Shown here piece after piece: positions 18,887 to 25,984 of a stretch of DNA of 64,000 nucleotides. Source of the DNA: Desertimonas flava (lineage in GTDB: Bacteria > Actinomycetota > Acidimicrobiia > Acidimicrobiales > Ilumatobacteraceae); assembly GCF_003426815.1 (NCBI RefSeq), contig NZ_QKYK01000025.1, positions 23,507 through 87,506 of the forward strand, read 5' to 3'. Both the position numbers and the translations under genes were made by a program. Each line of letters begins with the position of its first letter. Within the stretch, counting starts at the first letter, position 1. The notes below the pieces were generated by a model that was not told the origin of the DNA, did not search any database, and saw only the letters and a list, made by a program, of their open reading frames with translations.

Positions 18887-19891
18887 TCAGGCCGTCCTGA
18901 CCCGAGGGTCGAGCAGCGGGTGCAGCAGGTCGATGACCAGGATCGCCAGCGCCACGGCGACGATGGCCACGGTCGAGACGGCGAGCACCGTCGTGCTGTC
19001 TCCCTGGTTCACGGCGTCGACCAGCAGGGTGCCGAGTCCCGGGTAGTTGTAGACCTGCTCGGTGATGATCGTGCCGGAGAAGATCGATCCCAACGCGAGG
19101 GCCAATGCCGTCAACTGCGGCACGGCGGCGTTGCGCATCACGTACGAGGACAGCACACGCCGACGCCCGACCCCCCCGAGCTCGGCGTACGTGACGTAGT
19201 CCTCCGTGACGATGTTCGACACGAGGGCGCGCATGCCGACAAACCACGTACCGAAGCCGGTGATGATCAGTGACGCGACCGGCAGGACCGCGTGTTCGGC
19301 CGCGGACACGAAGAAGTCCAGGTTCCAACCGGGGTTCACGCCGATGTCGTAGGCGTTGGACGTCGGCAGGATGGGCCACACGAAGCCGAAGATGTACAGC
19401 AGCATGAAGGCGACGATGTAGTAGGGGATCGGCTGCACACCGATGGCAGCCACGCCGAACATCTTGAGCAGGCGACTGTCCTGGAAGTAGCCCGCCATCG
19501 CTCCCAAGAGGTTCCCGAAGAGGAACGTGATGAGCGTGGACGAGGCGAGGAGGAACACCGTCCACGGCAACGCGCGCATCACGAGATCCATCGCAGGGGT
19601 CGGGAACGCCAGCATCGACGGACCCAGATCACCTTGCGCCATGCGACGCAGGAAGTTGGCGTACTGCTCGGACAAGGACTTGTCCGAGCCGTAGAGGTCG
19701 GTCAGCGCGGTGCGCATCTCGCCGATCGCTTCGGGGCTGAAGTTCGATCTCGACGTGATGCGACTGAGCGACCGTTCGACCGGGTCGATCGGCGACAGCT
19801 GGCTGATCAGGAAGGCCAAGGAGATGCCGACGACGATGACGACGAGCGTTTGCAGCGCTCGTTTGAGTGCGAACCAGAGATAGCCCTTCAT
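18887..19891 (-). CDS. Opp/Dpp-type ABC transporter permease (OppB position)
   Basis: 334 residues with about six spans. An N-terminal helix (TLVVIVVGISLAFLISQLSPIDPVERSL) precedes the coupling loop EDYVTYAELGGVGRRRVLSSYVMRNAAVPQLTAL and the family ending LLHPLLDPRVR. It lies between the binding-protein gene and OppC in the usual order, 6 bp before OppC. Confidence 0.93.
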   Translation of the reverse strand: MKGYLWFALKRALQTLVVIVVGISLAFLISQLSPIDPVERSLSRITSRSNFSPEAIGEMRTALTDLYGSDKSLSEQYANFLRRMAQGDLGPSMLAFPTPAMDLVMRALPWTVFLLASSTLITFLFGNLLGAMAGYFQDSRLLKMFGVAAIGVQPIPYYIVAFMLLYIFGFVWPILPTSNAYDIGVNPGWNLDFFVSAAEHAVLPVASLIITGFGTWFVGMRALVSNIVTEDYVTYAELGGVGRRRVLSSYVMRNAAVPQLTALALALGSIFSGTIITEQVYNYPGLGTLLVDAVNQGDSTTVLAVSTVAIVAVALAILVIDLLHPLLDPRVRTA

Positions 19892-19930
19892 CGTCCTCGC
19901 CGGGCGCCCGCTCGGTCGGTGGGCTCCGGG

Positions 19931-21913
19931 TCAGCCGGCGGCCGGTGCGAGCTGGGTCAGGATGTACCTCGAGTTCGCCCAGTTGTTCACCGGGTTGGCG
20001 TACGGATTCTCCGCAGTCGGGTAGCCGGTCCAGTACCGCTCCGACAGGGCGACGAACACGTTGTAGGACATCACCGGGATGTTCGGCATCTCTTGGAGGT
20101 GGAGCCGGACGAACTCCCGGCCGAGCTCGACGTTGCGCTCGAGATCGTCGAACGGCACCGTGCGGATCTCCTCGATGATCCGGTCGAGGTCGGGATGCTG
20201 CCAGCGCATCCAGTTGCGGGCCGGCTGGAGTTCGCCTGGCTCGACGATGTAGTCGGAGTGGTAACTGTCGAGGAAGAACGACAGGTCGGGATGACCACCC
20301 CATGTCTCGACGCTCCAGGCGACGTTGGCTTCGTAGTCGCCGGCGGCCTGACGGTCCCAGCTGTCGGGCGCCACCTCCGGCGTCACGGGCACCCCGGCCT
20401 GGCTCCACATCTGAGCCGCGATGGTGCCCAGACGGTTGATCACTCCCTCCTCGGGCACCATCATCGTGAACTCGAACGGCTCGCCGTTGGGCATCGTCCA
20501 GCCCCCACCGTCCTCGGTGAATCCGGCGCTGCGCAGGAGTGCGGCTGCGGCGTCGAGGTCCTGGTTCCACCAACCCTGCCCGAAGGCGCGGCGGATCTCC
20601 GCCTCGTCGGTGGGCACCTCGTCGCCGAACTCGGCGCGAACCATCTCGGCGATGTCGAGCCCGACGTCGGGGTTGTACGGCTTGATCACGCCTTCGCCCG
20701 TGTCGAGCTCGAAGTTGATCAGCTCCTCCTGCATCGGGATGTGGTAGTCGTCGGGGTGCGTGCCGGTCGGAGGGATCGAGATCGCCGACAGCGTCGCCGC
20801 CCCGCGGTAGCTGGCCATCGACATACCGCGTGCGTCGAGCATCAAGGCCAGCGCCCAGCGCACCCGACTGTCCTGGAACTTCTCGTTCTGGTGGTTGAAG
20901 ATGAACATCGGCAGGGTGGGATCGGGATGGGCGTAGGGGAAGCCCGGGAACCAGCCACGGACGTCGTCGTCCTCCTCGACGATGGAGAACATGCCCTCCG
21001 GGGACAGGTCGTGGATCATGTCGAGGTTGCCGTTGCGCATCTCGATCAACCGATTGTCGATCTGCATGTTGTTGCGGTACATGACGTACTGGGGCGCCGG
21101 CTCGCCGAAGTCGGCGACCGACGTGCGGTCCCAGTCCTCACGCTTCTCCCAGATGTACCAGGTGCCGTTCTGGTCGTAGTCGCGCAGCACATACGGCCCG
21201 AGGCCGACGGGATTGGCGAAGTCGAAGGACAGGACGTCGTCGACTCCGGAGAAGATGTGCTCGGGCATGATCCACGCACCGTTCCAACGCACCGAGAAGA
21301 TCGAGTTGAACCTCGAGTTCGGTGCTTGCAGGGTGAAGTGGACCGTTTGATCGTCGACCGCCTCGACGGTCGCGACCTGGGTCGAGAAGGCGCCGCTCCA
21401 CGTCATGCCGGGCGTGTCCATCTGGGTCTGCACCGTGTAGACCACGTCGGCGGCGGTGAACTGCTCGCCGTCGCTCCAGTAGATGTCGTCGCGGAGATGC
21501 ACCGTCATCTCGGTGAAGTCGGCGTTGTACTCGGCAGGTCCGGTCGCCAGCGAGTTGTGCACGACACCATCGATGCCCTCGTTGGGATCGACGAACCACA
21601 GCGTGTCCATCATCAACTGCTGCAGGCCGGTCGACAGCCCGCCGCCGCCGTCGACCCAGATGTTGAACCAGCCGGGATTGTTCAGCACCGGCTCGGGGTT
21701 CTGCAGGATCAGGGTCTGCTCTCGGGGCAGCTCGTCCGACGGCAGCGCGGGATGCAGTGCCGTCCGGCGCGCCTCGGCAGGGCTGGCGAAGAGTGGCCCT
21801 CCAGCGATCACGCCGGCAGCGAACGCCCCACTGCCGGCGAGCACCTGCCGTCGCGTGAAGGTCGGCCGCCCGGCTGGATGGTGCGACTGGTTCGACGTCT
21901 CCCGGCTGCGCAT
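19931..21913 (-). CDS. family 5 extracellular solute-binding protein, probably for arabino-oligosaccharides
   Basis: 660 residues, longer than typical DppA/OppA (~540), which suits a bulky ligand. A Tat-type signal is visible (TRRQVLAGSGAFAAGVIAGG). The SBP_bac_5 core includes IYWSDGEQFTAADVVYTVQ and WALALMLDARGMSMASYRG. It is the first gene of the operon, 85 bp downstream of a LacI-type operator that overlaps a good -10 element. A second perfect palindrome is 46 bp further upstream. The substrate assignment comes from the shared operator and GH51, not from binding residues. Confidence 0.9.
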   Translation of the reverse strand: MRSRETSNQSHHPAGRPTFTRRQVLAGSGAFAAGVIAGGPLFASPAEARRTALHPALPSDELPREQTLILQNPEPVLNNPGWFNIWVDGGGGLSTGLQQLMMDTLWFVDPNEGIDGVVHNSLATGPAEYNADFTEMTVHLRDDIYWSDGEQFTAADVVYTVQTQMDTPGMTWSGAFSTQVATVEAVDDQTVHFTLQAPNSRFNSIFSVRWNGAWIMPEHIFSGVDDVLSFDFANPVGLGPYVLRDYDQNGTWYIWEKREDWDRTSVADFGEPAPQYVMYRNNMQIDNRLIEMRNGNLDMIHDLSPEGMFSIVEEDDDVRGWFPGFPYAHPDPTLPMFIFNHQNEKFQDSRVRWALALMLDARGMSMASYRGAATLSAISIPPTGTHPDDYHIPMQEELINFELDTGEGVIKPYNPDVGLDIAEMVRAEFGDEVPTDEAEIRRAFGQGWWNQDLDAAAALLRSAGFTEDGGGWTMPNGEPFEFTMMVPEEGVINRLGTIAAQMWSQAGVPVTPEVAPDSWDRQAAGDYEANVAWSVETWGGHPDLSFFLDSYHSDYIVEPGELQPARNWMRWQHPDLDRIIEEIRTVPFDDLERNVELGREFVRLHLQEMPNIPVMSYNVFVALSERYWTGYPTAENPYANPVNNWANSRYILTQLAPAAG

Positions 21914-21996
21914 GATGTCCCCCTCGGTATCGCGCTCGTTGGCGGCTGCGTGTCATCCCCGTTGGGTGGCCCCCCAGCACACCGATCGTCCTCGCG

Positions 21997-22025
21997 ATTG
22001 TGAACGTTAACGGCTATGCCGTCAA
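21997..22025 (-). promoter_or_regulatory. promoter with overlapping LacI-type operator for the Opp-type operon
   Basis: On the minus strand TTGACG (22020-22025) and CACAAT (21997-22002) are 17 bp apart. The operator-like GTTAACGTTCACAA covers the spacer and -10 (21998-22011), so binding would exclude RNA polymerase. The same 15-mer occurs upstream of GH51. Confidence 0.7.
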
Positions 22026-22044
22026 GGCTTCGGATGGCGATTCA

Positions 22045-22058
22045 TGTGAACGTTCACA
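22045..22058. promoter_or_regulatory. perfect palindromic LacI-type operator
   Basis: TGTGAACGTTCACA is a perfect 14-bp palindrome with the same AACGTT centre as the sites at 14409 and 21998. Its centre is 46 bp from that of the promoter-proximal site, upstream of the -35. It may be an auxiliary operator for looping or may act on the FAH side of the region. Confidence 0.7.
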
Positions 22059-22144
22059 GGAGCGCGTCGGCGACGAAGCGCGCGCTGACGATCGCGGCCG
22101 GCCAGCGCCAGCCACGTCCACGGTCCGGGGTGGGACCCGGTCCC

Positions 22145-23008
22145 TCAGCGCGCGTCACGTTCTACATCACGCACCACCACGGGGTTGACGAGCGTGCCGG
22201 CGCCGTCGATGGTGATCGCCACCTCGTCGCCGGGAACCAGGGTGAAGTCGTCGTCGGGAACGATGCCCGTGCCGGTCATCAGCAACACGCCGACGGGGAA
22301 TTCGTTGTCGCGGAACAGGTACTCGACGAGTTCCGGGAACGGGCGCTTGATCTGCGCCAGGTTGGTGCGACCTTCGAAGACCAGGCTCCCCGCGCGCGTG
22401 ATCTGCATGGCGATGGCCGTCTCAGGACCGGGTAATGACGCAGCCAAGACGAGACGCGGGCCGACAGCGGCGCACTCGGCGTACAGCTTCGCCTGCGGCA
22501 GATAGAGGGGGTTGGAGCCCTCGATCGAGCGGCTCGACATGTCGTTGCCGATCGTGTAGCCGACGATCCGGCCGGCCGAACTGACGACGAGCGTCAACTC
22601 GGGCTCGGGCACATTCCAGGTCGAATCGCGCCGGATGCGGACCCCGGCGCCGGGGCCCACGACGCGATGGGACGTGGCCTTCAAGAACAGCTCAGGACGA
22701 GCGGCGTCGTAGACGCGGTCGTAGAACGTGTCGCCGCCTGCCTCGTGCGACTCCGCCACCCGAGCGACCCGGCTGCGGAGATACGTCACTCCGGCCGCCC
22801 AGACCTCTTGCGAGCCGATCGGTGCGCGCACGTCTCCATCGCCGACGGGCCCCCTCGCCGTGCCGACCGCAAACCACTCGGCGGCCGCCGCGAGCGGGTC
22901 ACGCGCGGCGAGCAGCGCGTCGATCGAGCAGTGAGCGGCGAGTGCACGGTGCTCGCCGTCCTGCGCGGCGACCAGGCCGGTCGCCGTGGCGATGATCTCG
23001 AGCGTCAT
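22145..23008 (-). CDS. fumarylacetoacetate-hydrolase-family protein, probable 2-keto-3-deoxy-pentonate dehydratase
   Basis: 287 residues. FAH-fold marks are [25 protein letters not shown], the metal-site Glu pair in [12 protein letters not shown] and [26 protein letters not shown]. The last motif is typical of the short FAH enzymes that act on 2-keto-3-deoxy sugar acids (Sulfolobus KdaD-like), forming alpha-ketoglutarate semialdehyde. The neighbouring pentonate dehydratase would supply that substrate. The ATG overlaps the IclR stop (ATGA), so regulator and enzyme are co-translated. A plain acylpyruvase activity cannot be excluded. Confidence 0.82.
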   Translation of the reverse strand: MTLEIIATATGLVAAQDGEHRALAAHCSIDALLAARDPLAAAAEWFAVGTARGPVGDGDVRAPIGSQEVWAAGVTYLRSRVARVAESHEAGGDTFYDRVYDAARPELFLKATSHRVVGPGAGVRIRRDSTWNVPEPELTLVVSSAGRIVGYTIGNDMSSRSIEGSNPLYLPQAKLYAECAAVGPRLVLAASLPGPETAIAMQITRAGSLVFEGRTNLAQIKRPFPELVEYLFRDNEFPVGVLLMTGTGIVPDDDFTLVPGDEVAITIDGAGTLVNPVVVRDVERDAR

Positions 23009-23892
23009 GGCGCGGCTCCATCGTTCATTCGATACCGGTCCTCGGAGCTCGTTGGGCCGCGGTAGCCGAGTCGTGCCGAGAGCTCGGCGGCACCGTCCGT
23101 GACGAGTTGCACCCAGCGCTCGTCGTTCTCTGGCGTGCGGCGCATCTCCGGCGTGGAGATGCTCAGACCGGCCACGACGGCACCGGTGTGGTCGCGGACC
23201 GCGGCGCCGACACACCACATCCCGGCGTCGGACTCCCGCTCGTCGAAGGCAACGCCCGTGGCGCGCACCTCGTCGAGGTTGGCGCGCAGGGCGCGGACCG
23301 TGGTGATGCTGTGCGGCGTCATCGACGCGAGCGGGGCGGTGCGGGGGAACAGTTCGGCGAGGCGGGCCTCGGGGAGGGCGGCGAGCATCGCCTTGCCGAG
23401 ACTCGTGCAGTGCGCTGGGAGTCTGCGCCCGACGGCTGACACCATCCGGATCGGGTGCACGCTGTCCACCTTGACCAGGTAGATCACATCGGCCCCGTCG
23501 AGGGCGGCCACGTTGACCGTCTCTCCGCAGTTGGCGGCGACACGCCTGGCGACCTCGCTGCCCTCGCGGACGAGATCGACCTGGTCACCGAACGCGCCAC
23601 CGAGCCGGGCGAGCATGGCGCCGAGGCGGTAACGGGTCGGTCGACCATCGAGCGGGACGAGGTAGTGGCGGGAGACCAGCGTCGCGACCAGCTCGTGCAC
23701 GGTCGTGCGCGGCAGGCCGACGCGTTCGGTGATGTCGGGAGCCGACAACTGCTCGCCGTCGAGGAAGAGCTCGAGGATGTCGAGTCCGCGGTCGAGCGCG
23801 GGCACCTTACGACCCGCTCGACCCGGCTCCGCACCAACGGTCGGGAGCCACCCTGTTGACGTTCGCACGGCGATGGTTCTAGCTTGCCACAA
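23005..23892 (-). CDS. IclR-family transcriptional regulator
   Basis: Up to 295 residues. A winged HTH ([25 protein letters not shown]) begins near residue 50, followed by the IclR effector domain ([33 protein letters not shown] ... [17 protein letters not shown]). The longest form starts at TTG; GTG codons at 23868 and 23805 are more family-like starts, and none has a good ribosome-binding site. It is divergent from the dehydratase and coupled to the FAH enzyme, so it probably senses a sugar acid and controls both. The site at 23913-23928 is a likely target. Confidence 0.9.
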   Translation of the reverse strand: MWQARTIAVRTSTGWLPTVGAEPGRAGRKVPALDRGLDILELFLDGEQLSAPDITERVGLPRTTVHELVATLVSRHYLVPLDGRPTRYRLGAMLARLGGAFGDQVDLVREGSEVARRVAANCGETVNVAALDGADVIYLVKVDSVHPIRMVSAVGRRLPAHCTSLGKAMLAALPEARLAELFPRTAPLASMTPHSITTVRALRANLDEVRATGVAFDERESDAGMWCVGAAVRDHTGAVVAGLSISTPEMRRTPENDERWVQLVTDGAAELSARLGYRGPTSSEDRYRMNDGAAP

Positions 23893-23912
23893 TGTTCGAA
23901 GCTCCGATCATT

Positions 23913-23928
23913 GTTCGATATCTCGAAC
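23913..23928. promoter_or_regulatory. inverted repeat in the IclR/dehydratase divergent region
   Basis: GTTCGA-TATC-TCGAAC is a perfect inverted repeat with a four-base centre. A further half site TGTTCGAA lies at 23893-23900. The size and position between divergent genes fit an IclR-type operator. Confidence 0.6.
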
Positions 23929-24029
23929 GATGACGTGGACGCCCTCAGCGTGCGCCGTTCGCCATCCGAGTCGCAAGGGTGGGGCGACACCGACGTGATC
24001 GGCGCGCACCGACACGGCGGGCGCCCGTG

Positions 24030-25940
24030 ATGGACGACAGGTCCGATCGTGTGCTCGATTCGGGCGATCGATCGCTGTACGAGCCGGCGACGACCGGCGC
24101 CGGTCCGGCCGGTGAGCTGCCGCTCGAGGCGGGACGCCTGGCCGGCATGTCGAGCGGTGAGCTGTTCGGATGGACGCAGAACGTGGCGATGGGGCTGGCC
24201 CCCGAGCGCGTCGGCAGCCGCGAGTTCCTGATCGTGTCCACGCTCGGCGGCCGTCGGGGGCCCGACGGCGAGCCGATCGCGCTCGGCTACCACACCGGCC
24301 ACTGGGAGCTCGGGATGCTCGTCGACGCCGCCGCCCGCGAACTGAGGGCGGGCGGTGCGACACCGTTCGCGGCATTCGTGTCCGATCCGTGCGACGGCCG
24401 GAGCAACGGCACACGGGCCATGCTCGACTCGCTGCCGTATCGCAACGACGCGGCGATCGTGGCGCGGCGGCTGATCCGCTCGCTGCCCACGGCGTCGGGC
24501 GTCCTCGCCATCGGTACGTGCGACAAGGGGTTGCCCGCGCTGCTGATGGCGGTCGCCGGCGTTCCGCACCTCCCGGCGGTCGTCGTGCCGGGCGGGGTGA
24601 TGCTGCGGACCGACCTCACCGAGAACACCGCCACCGTGCAGTCGCTCGCCACCCGTTTCGCCCGAGGTGAGATCACGCTCGAGCACGCCGCGGTGACCGG
24701 TTGCCGGGCGTGCGGCTCGGCGGGCGGCGGCTGCCAGTTCCTCGGCACGGCGGCCACGTCGCAGGTGATCGCCGAGGCGCTCGGGCTCACCCTGCCCCAC
24801 GGCGCGTTGCACCCGTCGGGGACGCCGCTGTGGGAGGACCTGGCGCGCCGGTCGGCCCGCGCCCTCGCACGGCTCGCGCATTCGGGCACGACGACGGGTG
24901 GGCTGCTCTCCGACAGCGCCGTGCGCAACGCGATGGTCGTGCACGCCGCCTTCGGAGGCTCGACGAACCTCTATCTCCACCTGCCCGCGATCGCCCACGC
25001 AACCGGCCTCACACGGCCGAGTGCGGCGGACTGGACGAGCGTCAACCGGTCGGTGCCGCGCCTCGTCGACGCCCTGCCGAACGGGCCACGGAGCTACGCC
25101 ACGGTGCATGTGTTCCTCGCCGGAGGCGTCCCCGAGGTGATGCTCCACCTGGCTCGCCGCGGGGCCCTCGACCTCGATGTGCCCACCGTGTCGGGGCGCT
25201 CGCTCGGCGACAACCTCGACTGGTGGGAGCGCAGCGACCGCCGCTCAGCGCTGCGCAACCGGCTCCACGACATCGACGGGGTCGATCCCGACGACGTGAT
25301 CCGCCCCGCTGGCCACGAGCTGCCCGGCACCGTGACGATCGTCGGCGGCAACCTCGCACCCGACGGCGGACTCGTGAAGAGCACGGCGCTCGACCCGGCA
25401 TCGTGCGACACCGACGGCGTGTACCGCGCCGAGGGCACCGCTCGCGTCTTCACGTCGGAGGACGACGCGATCGCGGCGATCAAGTCACGCGCGGTCCAGC
25501 CGGGAGACGTGATGGTGCTCGTCGGTATCGGGCCCTCGTTCGGCATGCCCGAGACGTTCCAGATCACCGCGGCGATGAGGTACGCCGACGACCGGGGCCG
25601 CATCCCGTTGCTCACCGACGGCCGGTTCTCCGGTGTCTCCTCGGGCCCATGCGTCGGTCACATCAGCCCCGAAGCAGCCGCCGGCGGCCCCCTCGGGCGG
25701 TTGCGCGACGGCGACATGATCCGCATCGAGATCGACACCGTGCGCCTCGCGGGCCGCGTCGACTTCGCCGGCGACGGCGATCTGCTCGCGTCGCGCCCGC
25801 CGCATCCCGGACTCGCCTCCGCGGCCGACGGGCTGCCGGACGACACGCGGCTCTGGGCCGCGCTCCAGGCCGCCAGCGGCGGCAGTTGGGGCGGCTGCGT
25901 CTACGACACCGACGCGATCGTGAGCCGGCTCGCTCGCTGA
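24030..25940 (+). CDS. IlvD/Edd-family pentonate dehydratase (YjhG/YagF D-xylonate dehydratase type)
   Basis: 636 residues. The collinear motifs GELPLEAGRLAGMSSGELFG, STLGGRRGPDGEPIALGYH, SDPCDGRSNGTRAMLDSLP, GTCDKGLPALLM and CRACGSAGGGCQFLGTAATS follow E. coli YjhG/YagF closely, with the iron-sulfur ligand cysteines in PCDG, TCDK and the C-rich loop. These enzymes dehydrate D-xylonate to 2-keto-3-deoxy-xylonate. I chose the ATG at 24030, though a GTG at 24027 is adjacent. Paired with the divergent FAH enzyme, it would form the core of a Weimberg-type route to alpha-ketoglutarate semialdehyde. L-arabinonate is an alternative substrate given the nearby GH51. Confidence 0.9.
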   Translation: MDDRSDRVLDSGDRSLYEPATTGAGPAGELPLEAGRLAGMSSGELFGWTQNVAMGLAPERVGSREFLIVSTLGGRRGPDGEPIALGYHTGHWELGMLVDAAARELRAGGATPFAAFVSDPCDGRSNGTRAMLDSLPYRNDAAIVARRLIRSLPTASGVLAIGTCDKGLPALLMAVAGVPHLPAVVVPGGVMLRTDLTENTATVQSLATRFARGEITLEHAAVTGCRACGSAGGGCQFLGTAATSQVIAEALGLTLPHGALHPSGTPLWEDLARRSARALARLAHSGTTTGGLLSDSAVRNAMVVHAAFGGSTNLYLHLPAIAHATGLTRPSAADWTSVNRSVPRLVDALPNGPRSYATVHVFLAGGVPEVMLHLARRGALDLDVPTVSGRSLGDNLDWWERSDRRSALRNRLHDIDGVDPDDVIRPAGHELPGTVTIVGGNLAPDGGLVKSTALDPASCDTDGVYRAEGTARVFTSEDDAIAAIKSRAVQPGDVMVLVGIGPSFGMPETFQITAAMRYADDRGRIPLLTDGRFSGVSSGPCVGHISPEAAAGGPLGRLRDGDMIRIEIDTVRLAGRVDFAGDGDLLASRPPHPGLASAADGLPDDTRLWAALQAASGGSWGGCVYDTDAIVSRLAR

Positions 25941-25984
25941 CAGTCGACCCGCCGCGGACGTCGGGTTGGTCGGCGCTGCCTCGG

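Noticed and set aside
18015..19565. N-terminal extension of the OppD ORF up to 19565
   Set aside because: The added part is the out-of-frame shadow of the two permease genes; the GTG at 18014 overlapping the OppC stop is the proper start.
19292..22003. Plus-strand ORF of 903 codons antisense to the Opp-type operon
   Set aside because: It spans several genuine minus-strand genes (binding protein, permease) with clear families, and its own translation is low-complexity and Val/Asp/Arg-rich.
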